DNA of 64,000 nt from Watersipora subatra (lineage: Eukaryota > Bryozoa > Gymnolaemata > Cheilostomatida > Watersiporidae): the NCBI RefSeq assembly GCF_963576615.1, contig NC_088709.1:20911243-20975242 (forward strand). The letters are read 5' to 3'. Below the pieces are notes generated by a model. It had not been told where the DNA came from. It did not search any database and saw only the letters and a program-made list of their open reading frames with translations. Position numbers and translations under genes: made by a program. Of this stretch, positions 1 through 12,623 are shown piece by piece. The number at the start of each line of letters is the position of its first letter. Positions within the stretch are counted from its first letter, which is position 1.

Positions 1-1941
1 GCGCGTATAAAGCTATAGCTGTTATAATATATTTGTTGTATATATTATATACAACTTCCATGACATTCTAGTTCATCATGATAAATCGTCACATGTTTCA
101 ACAAGGCAGAGAGCAGCTGCTGCGCAATCACTCCTAATTACAACGACAATTGATTGGTGAAGGTGTTACGGAGTTGTTACACAAACTTGAATGTGACGAG
201 TTCAACATCGTCAAAAATACTCTTTTATTCTAAACTTGACCCCTGGTTACAGATATACAAAGAACAGGTAGTACTGGTTTTTAAAGTAAAACCCTTTTTG
301 TTTTCTGGCTTCATTGTGTTTGTATAAAATATTTGTTAGTAGTTTTACTTCACGGAACAGAATTGACCGTTTTACAAAATAAGTAAATCGATGTATATAA
401 ACGTCGAAGATGTGCGCTCCCCAGAGACTTATTGTTATTGTTAAGTTTACCACAATCATGGTCTGAAAACCTGTAAGATTGATTAAAAAGATATAACAAG
501 ATATATAAGAACAGTCATATCAATTCTTTCCTATTTGCATGGCTAAAAGGGTGAAGTTGGGAAGATCTTGGAAAGGGTTAGAAAATTTACATGTTTATTA
601 TTCATTATATAATGTAAATTCCTTGCAATGTACATGTTCATAGAACAGACTAATTCCGTTGTAGGAATGTCTACTGTACTTTAAATATATATTCATAAAA
701 AGTGGCATAAACAAACCATACTGAAAATACATGCAAGCAAAAACAAAAATTATGTTTTAAAGGCCACTACTGTTATGTAGATAGCGGTATATTCATTATA
801 TTACCTTTTACTATAATCACATCTTGTAAGAATTACAATGTATTTGTTAGTTACTATTTGATTAAATAGTAAATTATTAATAACTATGAAATGAGAACAG
901 ACAACTCTGGTTTTGGAAGTTGAGGTAGCCCTATTGACTTTTAGTGTCTTTCTATATGAGGCTAATGCCAAAAGATAACGAAACTTTTATTATCTTGAAA
1001 GTTAATAAAAGTAATTATCTTTTATAATAGATAGAATATATTAATATTTTTTTATTATAGAAGATAATAGATAAGAAACTATATATTATAATTAATTTTA
1101 ATAGACTAGGCCGATGCAGAAAGAAAAGGAATCTCTATATAATCGAATGATCTGAGTTTTTAGTCTTTACTATAGTAGAAGCTGTGTCTGCCTGTCCTTG
1201 TGTAACCACAGGTGGTTGTTGGGAAAAGTGTACTACAAGAGATTCCACCTCAGACTATTAGCAGAGCAGTCAAGCATGCCACCATCCACAGCACTCACCA
1301 CTTTGTTGAAAAATCAATTATTTATCGAAACCTCTAACCCTGCTTGCTAAACACTGATGGACTGACAGACACTGCTCTTATGATAGTAAATGTATTTCTG
1401 TTCCACTTTATTTTAGACATATATCTTGGTTTTAATATTTTTTTTTGCAGCATAAGCTTTACTAGCCCAAAAAAAATTAAAATTATTAATTAAAATTCAT
1501 CTTGGAGTTTTGTGTTTCTTTAAACTTATGTGAACTTACCGTAATCAACAACCCTAAACCAGGTGAAAGTGGTGAAAATATGGAAATGTTCCTGATACAA
1601 ATCAATAATATCACAGTTACTGTGCAATCATTAAGACTTATGTTTAGTATTTTCTATTTGAAGGGTGAAAAGGGTGAGTTTGGGACTATCTTGGAACATA
1701 TTAAACAAATCACCTGAGGTATATCGTTTGTATAGCGTAAAATCCCTGCAACATAAATGTCTTTAAAATGGATCTTTTATGCTGCAGGAAAGTTCAAAAT
1801 AGTTGCAAACAACATACAAATCAGTTTAAAACAAAGAGTGACTAAATGAAAGTTTTATATTAGTAAAGGTTTTGACACCAGAAACAGAGTTATAGATGAT
1901 AATAGCGGGTAATATTCCTTTTAACAGTACAATGGAATTGC
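1..1941. repeat. Segmental duplication, copy 1 (partner 61523-64000)
   Basis: This segment matches 61523-64000 in direct orientation with scattered substitutions and indels. The match runs from the first base of the window, and the last base of the window corresponds to about 1941, so both copies are probably cut by the window edges. No protein family is recognisable; short ORFs at 247-459 and 1502-1717 look incidental. A weak internal repeat is visible: the stretch near 541-680 (aagggtgaagttgggaag) resembles 1660-1800 (gggtgaaaagggtgagtt), hinting at an older unit of about 1.1 kb. Copy 1 has one unit (about 1180-1240) of the 64-bp sequence that is fivefold in copy 2. Confidence 0.85.
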
Positions 1942-2539
1942 CAAGAAACAAGGACCAGTAAGTTTTAGAAATCTACATCAATCCTGATTGGCTTTTTACT
2001 AGTTGTTTCTAGCAAAAATGCTACAAACTATTTACAAAACAAAAATATTTTTTATTTAAACAATTGTTAAATGATTATTATTATTTACCAAAAACAACTT
2101 AATGTACATTAAACTAGGCAGGCTTGATTTTCTATAATCATTTAAAATTACAGAAAGAATAATTTATAGACAGAGTGAATATTAGCAACATGATACAGAT
2201 ATAAGACTGTTGATAGAAGTTGTTCATTTTCAAATATATCTTTGCAGGTAAAGGTGCTGAACAATGGTATTACCTTTCCAAGTTGTAAATGTTTACAGTT
2301 ACAAGGTCAGACCTTTACAAACAAAAGCAGGCTGTCAGGTTTTTCACATTAGTTTTTTCATTGTTATCCAATTCATTTATTGCAAATATGAAGCTGCCTG
2401 TTCTTGGCGTGGCTTTACTATTATAAAATTACTTTAATAATTGCACCAAAAAGACTTGAACGTGTATTTACCTAATTAATATACTTCAACTTTGATAGTT
2501 TAATAGTTTGATACATAAACCTGGGATTTTCTTCTAGAA
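1942..2539. other. AT-rich spacer, no gene seen
   Basis: No coding or RNA signal is recognised between the duplicated segment and the hAT-like element. Confidence 0.5.
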
Positions 2540-3843
2540 CAGTGGTTCCCAACTACCTTGGAACCATGGACCCCTGAGCTTTTTATTTAAAGGTCACGGA
2601 CCCCTTTATAAATATCATAATATATGATGTTTATAACAATGCATTTTAAATTGGGGTACATTATAAATTAGAATAACATAAGAGTCAATAGATTTGACAT
2701 GTTTCTATTTATTTACTTATATAAAGCAATGCTATACTAAATTGCTTTGACTGTTAATATTCAGTTTGTTAGTGGAATAGATTATATTTCTTGTTTTCAC
2801 CAAATTCTCAATCTTTGGGGAAATGGTTGACAATGTGCATCACATGTTGTCAAGTCCCAGTCGGTTTCGTTCTTTCGATTTGAGAACAACCATGGAAGAG
2901 AGAGTGGACTCGCATAAGTATGCAGACACAAATGGGAGCAGAGTTTGAAGGGCGTGTTTGGCTGTCTGTGGATGAGTCATGGAAGGCCAAAATTCTTCAA
3001 TGATTTTATCTTCATAAACATATTTGGTTCTTTTACTGATCTGCTGGTTTCATTATGTTGTCAAATAAATATAGTTGCCAGAAATTATCACAATTATGGT
3101 CAGTCAGCTGCCATTAACAAGCATTCATGGTATTAATAGTCGACATTGTGAAAAAACCCAAATTTGGTTTTACATTTAGATTTTGAGTATGAAAACTAAA
3201 CTGTACAGCTTTGCTGCTGTCCATCTTATTGGCCAGGTCACACCATGTTACAACGACAAAAAACTGCCATTTTATGTTATAGGTGAAAAAATATTAATCA
3301 AAAACTTGGAAAAAAGGCCATTGTTTGGGTAATTTCTGGTGAATTATATTTAAATTTAAGCATATACTAAGACCCCTATCAATCTGAAAATTGGTAAAAA
3401 TAAGTAAGTTGAAGTGTTTATTTTCCATGGGTCTTAGTATATCGCTGAAATTGAAGAGGGAAAGAGAGAATTATGTGATTGCTGGTTACAGGTTGCATAG
3501 TTTTGTACTACTAACCGGAAATCAGGTACTATCCAGCAATTGACGCTCATAAGGAAAAGTTTAGGCACAAAAACCTAACAAGACAATGCGACCACCCCGT
3601 GGGAATTGCATTAGCCAAGAAACCCAGGCTAGCACAATCCCAACAGATTTCGAGCATTAAACCCCGCCCATATGATAGCCGTTGTTTATCCTTTTAGAAT
3701 TTTATATCATTGATCCAACCACTATGACAGAAATAGCTGTAAATATCTAGCTAGAAAAACCAAAACTGGCACCAGCCTGTGGACCCCCTCAAAACCTCCT
3801 GTGAACCCCTAAGGGTCCATGAACCACCAGTTGGGAACCACTA
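2540..3843. mobile_element. hAT-like (Charlie-type ends) non-autonomous DNA transposon
   Basis: The left end reads CAGTGGTTCCCAACT and the right end is its near-perfect complement (AGTTGGGAACCACTA), each followed inward by sequence rich in gacccct/aggggtc, the usual look of hAT ends. The flanking octamers are ttctagaa (2532-2539) and ttctagca (3844-3851), 7 of 8 identical, as expected of the 8-bp hAT target duplication. No transposase is readable, so the element is non-autonomous. An internal module of about 0.7 kb (about 2990-3720) recurs inverted at 14640-15400, where hAT ends are not seen, so the module may be a separate older insertion or a captured segment. Confidence 0.82.
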
Positions 3844-3996
3844 TTCTAGCAAGACATGGCAAGCCTAAAATAAGCTAGATCCTCATGTATAACTAGTTAG
3901 AATTAACTTGATAAAAAATCTCACATACAGTGATACTTCAACTTACAAGTACTCCAACGTACGAGAAACTTGAGATACGAACCAGCTTTCAAGCAA

Positions 3997-4747
3997 TAGT
4001 CAGAGAGCAGGACAACCCTATCTGTCATAAAAATAATTTCTATTATTTTTCTCAACTTATGCAATATGATGCGTGCAAAAGATTCTTCAGTATTTATATA
4101 TTGCCTGTTTGAACGTTGCACTCTGTAACCTCGTTGCTTATATACTTTCATGTTTAAATTGGATCTCATCAAATGGCGGAGGCGTAATAAACAAGTCGAT
4201 CATTGTTGCCATTGTGACAAGGAATTTCACAGACTGCGATTGGATGATTGGAACAAAACGTCATAACCCGCCAGATTCCTTAGAAATGGCGGCTCAAACT
4301 AGTGCAATGTGCTGGGTACATTGTGTGCCCAAGCTACTAACCTCAAGTGATTTAGTAATTCTATCATCTCAACAGATAAAAACGGTAACCGAACGTGTTG
4401 ACCACTATAAGTTCAACGATTTGGAACCATTTTCAACTATTGCTAGGTAAGCAGAACTAATTAATTTCATGATCAAACAAAGACCTCGTTCGTTCACCGC
4501 GATAGCCATTAATTCATTGTTATTGAATATCAAGAACGATGTGCATATTAATATGATGATTAAATCACTATTGACTGACAATAAATTCTAAGCAACTAAC
4601 AAATGTCATCACGGACCATATTTTACATGTGATGTGGTTAAATATTCCATTGTATCTTGTTGTTTTATTCGTTTGAATTTTAGGATCATGATGATCTGTC
4701 AATTAAGGCCAATCTACCTTACATGATTTGAGCTGAAGACCTAACAT
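3997..4747 (+). repeat. Left arm of fold-back element
   Basis: Inverted partner of 6798-7534. It carries a TATA-like stretch (ttatatac, about 4138), the ATG at 4286 in a strong context (gaaATGg) and the donor at 4447. Confidence 0.85.
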
Positions 4748-5080
4748 GAGGAAACGCTCAGATTCAACTCAATAATAAGCTATTAATTTTTTACTACTTT
4801 CTTCTCGTGTGATCTGCCTACTAGATCCCGGTGGATTATTATATGAATCAGATTTGATATTATATTATGTTATTGACACCAACCATAACTCGCCACATTT
4901 CCAGCCCTGACCCTAGTTTGTATTTGGCATAGCCAAAAAAAGGTGGGCTCTACAACTGAAATGTTTTATAGAGCACTCAGAGATTTGATGGACAGAGGTG
5001 ATGTGCTTCAAGCGCATCAAAATTGTTACATTAAGTTCACCCATAGAAGAAACTTGAAGAGGGCACATCCTGAACAACCA
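4286..5080 (+). CDS. Two-exon hypothetical zinc-module protein, N-terminal part (join 4286-4446, 4933-5080)
   Basis: Product not recognised. Exon 1 (4286-4446) starts at an ATG with A at -3 and G at +4, begins MAAQTSAMCWVHCVP and ends in phase 2 at AG|GTAAGC. Exon 2 (4933-5080) follows an acceptor ttggcatAG, restores the frame exactly and ends in phase 0 at CCA|GTAAGT. Joined, the two exons bring together a C-x2-C pair (exon 1) and an H-x2-C pair in HQNCYIKFTHRR (exon 2), the arrangement of a small zinc-binding module; similar HxNCYxxF blocks occur at the start of uncharacterised proteins in invertebrate genomes (recollection, not a search). Further exons after 5080 are expected but were not identified. 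Exon 1 is duplicated in the right arm, where the ATG has become ATA. Confidence 0.45.
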
Positions 5081-6797
5081 GTAAGTTTAATGACTTGTTG
5101 TGTGAGACACAGCGTCGTAGCTTCTCGACTGCCGGTCCTTACCAACTTTCTCACTAAAAACTATCAAAGTTTAAATACTGAAATGTTGAATAAGAGTTCA
5201 TCCTGGAGTTGAACACTGCAGTTCATCCTGCAGCCACATTACAAACTCATGTTGCCTTTTGATGACCTTCATGCAGCTGTATGATTATTATGTAACTGAT
5301 ATTTTGGTTAGTTTTAAAATTTTATATAGTGTCATGCAGATCTTATACTGTATTATTACATTATATTCTGGTGTATTATATTACAATAACTGTATTATGT
5401 TGTATTGAACTGCGTTGCAGTAAATTGTTTTATAGGATTTATGTGTCGCATTATGTTGTGTGACACTATATATTAATATATATTTCATTGTATTTTAATC
5501 TATTGAGTTATATTTTATTATTATAGTGCTCACATATCAAAATTTTATTACCTTACAGAAGTATGCGTTGTATGAGTTAACTAAATATTGTTGTGTCAAG
5601 AGCTGAAGAGTGTACATCTGTTCCTTTCATGTAGGGCTATGCACATTGACTACACGTGAAAATCAGTCCTGTACCTCTTCCTATTTTTAAGTTTTAAATT
5701 TATACCTACATGCTTTGATAGATCGTCTTTTTCTGATAGGTTATGATGGATAAATATTGCACCATAAATGTAGGCTCTTATATGTCTTTATGATAATTTT
5801 GTATTTTGAACTCATTGTATGTAATGGATGTGATTTTTTACTTTGTAGTCAGCCGCCAAGGACTCAATATGACAGACATTTCTCGTCATCATCTTATCCA
5901 CTGGTCTGCCAGGAACCTCTTCATACTCTTAACTATGGGACCTGTACAACTACTGATTGACAGGCTATACTGTATACCTCATTGGGTACACTGGTTGTGA
6001 CGCAGACTAACGAATTTAATGTTTAATATTTTAAATGAAATTATTATATTGCTGAGCAACACGTGACAAGCATAAAGTATTTATTATGCTTCTCTTAGTG
6101 CTTTTCTTCGGTACATGTTATTTCTTTTTTATTTAACTGACATATATGAAATCTCTTGCTTAGTTTTAGATTTATTGTACGAGTAGTGTGCTAAAACAAT
6201 ATTGGTGCAGTATGTTCGATGACAACTAACTTTATGGATGATTAATTAATATCATAAGACTTTGTATGTGTATTTTGATACATTGTATGATAATTATATT
6301 ATATAGCATGCTTACCAAGGTACACAGTCTGTTTATCATGATACATCGGAAACTCTCAATCGATTCTAGAAAGTATTTTGCAAAGTATTCAATAAAACCA
6401 TTAAATAAAATCTTAAAGCTCATCATCACTGTCCATATGATTACCATCTTCAACCTTGTCGTTCATTTCATTGCTGCAGTCTACGCAGACACATCGACTT
6501 GTGCAAACTAAAGATGCAGTTTTGCATTATCATCGGCTTTCACATCTACTCTTTTTTGCATGAGCAACTAGTTCAATGGACAAACTGCCTGGGAATTGCT
6601 CTGTGTCCATCAGGAAACCACTGCACAGAATTCTTAATCGTCTTTACTCCAGCCATGATTTGTGGGATCAGGCGGCATAATTAGTAGGAGACTGGATTAA
6701 TAATGACTATGTCACAAATATGCTAGAAATATTAAGCTACCATAAAACTCATCTTCCACTTGTTGACACAAAAATGTTCTGTGGCCCCCAAACAAAA

Positions 6798-7534
6798 ATG
6801 TTAGGTCTTCAGCTCAAATCATGTAGATTGGCCTTGATTGATAGATCATCATGATCATCAAATTCAAACGAACAAAACAGCAAGATACAATGGAATATTT
6901 AACCACATCACATGTAAAATCTGGTCTGTGATATGATCTGTTAGTTGCTTTGAATTTAGTATCAGTCAATAGTAATTGAATCATCATATTCATATGGACA
7001 TCGTTCTTAATATTCAATGACAATGAATTAATGGCTATCGCGGTGAACGAACTATGTCTTCGGTTTGATCATGAAATTAATTAGTTCTGCTTACCTAGCA
7101 ATAGTTGTAAATGGTTCCAAATGGTTGAACCTATAATGGTCAGCGCGTTCAGTTACCGTTTTTATCTGTGGAGGTGATAAAACTACTAAATCACTTGAGG
7201 TTAGTAGCTCAGGCACGCAGTGTACGCAACTCATGCTACTAGTTTGGCCGCTATTATTAAGCATTCTGGCGGATTATGACGTTTTGTTCCAATCATCCAA
7301 TCGCAGTCTGTGAAATTCCTTGTCACAATGGCAACAATGATCGACTTGTTTATTACGCCTCCGCCATTTGATGAGATCTAATTTAAACATGAAAGTATAT
7401 AAGCAACGAGGTTACAGAGTGCAACGTTCAAACAGGCAATATATAAATACTGAAGAATCTTTTGCACGCATCATATTGCATAAGTTGAAAAAAATAATAA
7501 CAACTCACAATTGAGTTACTCTGCTCCTAGACTA
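6798..7534 (-). repeat. Right arm of fold-back element, with second copy of exon 1
   Basis: Inverted partner of 3997-4747. On the minus strand it encodes the counterpart of exon 1 (about 7240 down to 7090), with C-V-H-C-V-P and the block LLTSSDLV kept and the same GTAAGC donor. The first ATG has changed to ATA; a second ATG lies a few codons downstream. Confidence 0.85.
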
Positions 7535-7559
7535 CAAGTTTTAGCACTAACATACAAGC

Positions 7560-7708
7560 TGTTACAATACCACTTGTTAGTAGGCTGTCGGGTCAAGGAC
7601 ATAGGGGACTTCCTGTTGTGCGCGGCATGGTCGGGCTGAGAGATTATACTTTTATTATATACTTACGATATACTTACAATATACCTGCAATTTAGCCGCA
7701 TCCAAACA
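7560..7708 (+). repeat. 5' LTR of gypsy element
   Basis: 149 bp, TG...CA ends, near-identical to 12624-12772 (G versus A in tgtgcRcggc, A versus C in ttattMtatac). Confidence 0.93.
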
Positions 7709-7725
7709 TGGTGTCAGGAGAGGAT
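7709..7725 (+). promoter_or_regulatory. Primer binding site, probably tRNA-Leu
   Basis: The sequence right after the 5' LTR is TGGTGTCAGGAGAGGAT. Its first 12 bases are complementary to the CCA-bearing 3' end of animal leucine tRNAs that end CTCCTGACA-CCA (from memory of tRNA sequences). This would prime minus-strand DNA synthesis. The untranslated leader continues to the ATG at 8290. Confidence 0.7.
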
Positions 7726-8289
7726 TAGCAACAATAATTACCAGTCTCACTAACACTCACGACCAATAGACAGTACATAACGATAAATAATAGTGTGGAT
7801 TCAACGAGCTGAAGGAGCTAATAAATGGACTACTAATCTACTGCTACTGCGACAACCACGACTCATCATCTCGTCAACAAACCTACTTATGAGCATAACG
7901 AAGTCAACGAACTATAACAACATACAATTACAGTAGCGCTATTAGGGGTAGAAGAGTGATTATGGTGATATATATACATAAAGACATACATCCCATAGCA
8001 TTCGTTCGTGCACTCATTATGGTTGCTATTGATTGACTACATCACTACTAGCTTATTAGATATACCCACGCAGACGCTCACAGTATTACTTGAGGCGCAA
8101 ATAGTAGACTGTGTCGTTTTTATAAGCAACAACATCTACTGCATGTATCATTCTTATAATTAAGAATATTATATAGATAGATATATATATATAGTTTTTT
8201 TAGTCCTTGACCTGAATTTTTTTGTAGGTTATTTAGTATAGTGGTTGTTCGCTTTCATCTATTTACGGTGATTCATAGTACTCATTATT

Positions 8290-11200
8290 ATGGAATCATT
8301 GCTTCCAGAACCGTTGTCAGAAACAACTGAGGCGTCTACTTTAGCGACACAGTGGACCAGATTCAAGAGACAGTTTGATTGGTTTATAGCAGCTAACGAT
8401 AAGGCAAAAGCTAAAGATGAAATAAAGCTGGTTATACTCTTGCGCACAGTGGGGCCAAGAGGTATTGACATATACGACAATTTCAATCTGACAGATGAAG
8501 AGCGCAAAAATTATGCAACAGTTGTTAAAGCATTTGATGATTACTGCAAGCCGAGAGTGAATTTGTTTGCAGCGAAACACAAATTTCTGACAATGAAGCA
8601 AGGTGAGCAGACTGTTGATCAATTCTTGACAGCATTACGTAAGCAAGCAAGAGAGTATTGTGACTTTAAAGAAGCAGCCGAGGATTGGATCTTGCATGCG
8701 CTCACTTTGGGTTTATCGGATGAGGGGACGAGAAAAAGGCTCTTTGAAAAAGAAGACCTTGATCTGGAAAAGGCTATAAAGATCTGCAGAACAGTAGAGG
8801 ATACTCAAAAAGAAATGGCAGGGCTTAAGCTGAATGAGGAAGCACATGCGGTGTATAAGCGTCCATCGCGACCGGTTGATAGCACAGTAGTCATAAAGAA
8901 GGAACCAAAAGCGAGAGGTAATTGCAAGTACTGTGGCACATCACACCCTCCTCGGCAGTGTCCAGCATTTGGAAAAGCATGCAATGCTTGTGGCACAATG
9001 AATCATTTCTCAAGAGTCTGTCGAAAGAAAAATGAAGCAAGCGTGAAACTAGTCGATGAACTAAGAGAAGATCAGGTGAACATGGTGATGAAGGAAGGAG
9101 ACATGTCTTCGGGGTCAGAGGATGCATGGCTAATCAGGGTTCAGCGCAAAGGCCGTAAACTGGTAACTAACCTACAAGTCAAAGCTGAGGGAATTAGGGC
9201 TCCAAAATGGCTAAAGACTCAGCTGGACACAGCAGCTACATGTAATATTTTGAGCTTTCAAGCCTATGAGCAGTTAGGCAAACCGCCATTGCAAAAGAGT
9301 TCGACGAAGCTTAGCATGTACAATGGCACAGTGGAACTATCATTGGGTAGATGTGCTTTAACTGTCATGAACATTGAAAAGCCAGTGATATTGAGGTTTG
9401 AGGTGATAGATTGCAACAATCTTACATTGTTATCCTTGGAATCATGCCTATTGTTGCAGTTGCTAACAGTGAATGAATGTGTTGACTTGGTAGAAGGAAA
9501 GGAATCGGACACTATAGCATGGGCTTTAGAACAATACAAAGATGTTTTCACCGGCCTGGGTAAATTAGCAGGGGAGTACGATATTGAAGCTGATGAATCT
9601 GTCAGACCTGTTCAGAATAGGCCAAGAAGAATACCTTTTGCGCTTAGGGCAGATCTAGCCAAAAAGTTGGATGCTTTAGAAAAACAGGAGATTATAGCTA
9701 AAGTGGACAAACCCACTCCGTGGATTTCAAACCTTCTGGCCATGAGGAAACCGTCAGGGTCTATTCAAGTTTGTCTAGATCCAACTGATCTCAACAAGGC
9801 AATACAAAGAAATCATTACCCATTACCAACTTTGGAAGATGTGTTACCAACATTGAAGAACGCCAAGGTGTTTTCGTTGGCGGACGCTAAGGATGGTTTC
9901 CTGCAGATTGAGCTGAGTGAAAGGAGTAGTTTCCTTACTACGTTTTGGACACCTAAAGGCAGATATCGATGGAAAAGAATGCCCTTTGGATTGAGTAGCA
10001 GTCCAGAAGAGTTTCAGAGACGTTTAAATGTAGCGCTAGAAGGTATTGAGGGATTAGCAGTTGTGGCAGATGATGTGTTGATAGTGGGCCGAGGACAGAA
10101 TATAGATGAGGCAATGAGAGATCACGATAAAACCTTTGTAACTTTACTTCAGAGGGCCCGTGAGACAGAGCTAAAGCTGAATAAAGAGAAACTGAGATTA
10201 AGATTGAGAGAAATACCATACATAGGACATATCTTATGTGAAAGCGGAGTGAAAGCAGATCCCAACAAACAAAGGGATATAGTTGATATGCAAACTCCAA
10301 AGACAGTAGAGGAGCTTCGGAGGTTTTTAGGCTTTGCAAATTATCTTAGCAGGTTTATGCCTAATCTAGCCACGGTTACAGAGCGGCTGAGAGCACTGTT
10401 AAGCAAAGGGGCCGACTTCAAGTGGGAGCAAAAACAGGAGAAAGCATTCCAAGATGTGAAACAGTTGGCGCTGAGTGGTGAAACCCTTGGTTATTTTGAT
10501 CATACCAAACCTATTGTTTTGCAGTGTGATGCCAGCACTGTTGGGCTTGGGGTAGTACTATTACAGGACAAAAAACCAATTGCTTTTGCTTCTCGCTCAT
10601 TGACCAAATGTGAAAAGAACTACGCACCCCTTGAATTAAAGTGCTTAGCCATGGTCTATGGTTGCCATCGGTTCGACCAATACATTTATGGCCACCCAGA
10701 TGTGACAGTTAACTCAGATCACCAACCTTTAGAGTCCATAATGCGAAAGTCATTGCTACAGACACCTAAGAGACTACAGAGGATGAGATTGATGTTGCAG
10801 CGGTATGATGTCAAGGTGACCTATTGCCCAGGGGCCAAGCAGGTGATAGCAGATATGCTTTTCAGAGCACCTTTGAAGGGTGACAGTTTAGTAGATATGG
10901 GACAAGAACAGGTGTTTCAGCTAAAAAAATGGGAAGTTCGAGCGTTAGAGATTGAAACTGTTAATTCAGAACAGTGTTCACAAGTAGGTGATAGGAAATT
11001 AGAGAGGGTGAGAGAAGCAACCAGTGGAGATGCAGAGCTGGTGATATTGGGCCAGTTGGTGAAGCAGGGTTGGCCAGACCACAAGGATGAGGTGGATGCA
11101 AAAGTGAGGAGCTATTGGAATTTTAGAGATGAGATTGCTAGCTTTAATGGCATTTTGTATAAGGCAGAGCGAATAATTTTGCCAAAAAGCATGAGAAAGG

Positions 11201-12416
11201 AGGTGCTGAATAGTCTTCACAGCAGCCATCAGGGTATTGAGGCAACTCTGAGATGAGCGAGAGATAGTGTTTATTGGCCCGGCATCACAGCAGATATAAA
11301 ACAGACAATTGGGGAGTGCCAGGGCTGTCAGGACAACAGAGGGAGTCAGACAAAAGAATCACTGAGGCCTCACTTGATACCCGACAGGCCCTGGGTTAAG
11401 CTGGGTATGGATTTGTTTCAAACAAGAAAACAGGAAAATTATGTGATTATGGTGGACTATTTTTCAGACTACTTCGAGATAAACAAATTACCTAATCTTG
11501 AGGCAGGAGCTGTGATAACAGTTATGAAAGAGCAGTTCGCGAGACATGGTATACCGGAGATAGTACACTCTGATGGTGGACCACAGTTTACGTCAGATAT
11601 GTTTGCCAGATTTGCACGTGACTGGGGGTTTCAGCACACCATATCTTCACCGTATCATGCACAGTCTAACGGTAAGGCAGAGTCGGCTGTTAAAATAGCG
11701 AAAAACATGCTGGACAAGGCTGACAACATATATGCAGCACTACTGGAGTGGCGGAATACTCCTTCGTACATTACAGAGAGCAGTCCAGTACAGAAATTGT
11801 TCAGCAGGCGCACTAGGGCCATGGTTCCACAACCAATACAGTCTCTAATACCCCAGATCCTAAGTAGGACACATGTAGTGGATAGAAAGAAGTGGGGTAA
11901 TTTCAAAGCACAGCAGATGTGGGAGCCAAAGACTTACCTGTCCTTCATGTAGGACAACCAGTATATGTTCAAGATTTGAGAAGGTATACCAAGAGAAACT
12001 GGAATGGGGGTAAAGTTATAGGCATATGCTCTGACCGTTCATATATAGTCGAAACTGGAGGCAAAATGCTAAGACGAAATCGACGTTATTTGAGGCCTGC
12101 AGCCACCAAAGAGGGCCCGAGTTGTGTGAGGGGTGAAAGAGATGATCAGTTATCTGCTGCAGAACCCCCGACTCAAGTTCAAATACCTGTTATTCGTCAG
12201 AATTGTGTGAGGAGTGAGAGAGCAGATAAAGGGATATCTGTTGCTGAACTCTCGACTCAGACAAGGGTTTGTGGGAGAAGCGAGAGAGCAGATGTGGGGA
12301 TATCTGTTGCTGAGCCTCCGGACCCTTCTCAGTCAGCTTCAACAAACAATGTACCAACTAAGACTCGTAGTGGAAGAGTTAGCAGAATGCCACGACACTT
12401 AAGTAATTATGAGTAG
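8290..12416 (+). pseudogene. Gypsy gag-pol polyprotein, inactivated in integrase
   Basis: The frame opens at ATG 8290 and reads 988 codons. Residues about 1-205 are gag. Residues about 211-250 hold two cysteine-histidine knuckles, the second a classic C-x2-C-x4-H-x4-C (CNACGTMNHFSRVC). The protease active site is L-D-T-A (about residue 311; D-T/S-G is more usual). Reverse transcriptase has the V-A-D-D box (about 592), RNase H has C-D-A-S (about 745) and N-S-D-H. The integrase zinc region starts at H-S-S-H-Q-G (about 976) and is cut by TGA at 11254-11256 where arginine is expected; the same frame then reopens to 11952 with the catalytic D (V-D-Y-F), D (H-S-D-G-G) and E (K-A-E-S). A frameshift near 11910 moves the integrase C-terminus to another frame (to 12416). 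Gag and pol share one frame without a shift. Confidence 0.93.
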
Positions 12417-12600
12417 ACTGCCAGGATATCAATACACGGACAATCATAAGTTGGACACTTGAACAGTGGATTACATAACAACACTCTACTTACATAACAA
12501 TACTCGGTATATACATATTAGTAGTTAACGCTCATTTGTTTTACTTTGCTTGTCATTGCTTATTTGGTAGTATGCATAATAGTTTGACTAAGCTTCATAT

Positions 12601-12623
12601 ACCTGTGGGGGGTCCGAGGGGAA
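12601..12623 (+). promoter_or_regulatory. Polypurine tract of gypsy element
   Basis: The G-rich run tggggggtccgaggggaa lies immediately upstream of the 3' LTR, the position where plus-strand synthesis is primed. Confidence 0.75.

Larger units (their letters stand above)
3997..7534. mobile_element. Fold-back element with about 740-bp inverted arms
   Basis: Arms at 3997-4747 and 6798-7534 are inverted copies of each other, separated by a loop of about 2 kb. The ends are TAGTCAGAGAGCAG and CTGCTCCTAGACTA. They interrupt the surrounding Tigger derivative, and CAA occurs on both sides (3994-3996 and 7535-7537); the uninterrupted partner at 58954-59802 has this site once, so the target duplication is 3 bp. 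Each arm contains the same protein-coding exon pointing into the loop and ending at a GTAAGC donor. No known transposase is readable in the loop. The superfamily is unassigned. A 3-bp duplication is common in PIF/Harbinger elements, but the ends do not look like that group. Confidence 0.85.

Noticed and set aside
9953..10339. 128-codon minus-strand ORF inside gypsy pol
   Set aside because: Antisense to the conserved reverse transcriptase region; explained by the plus-strand gene.
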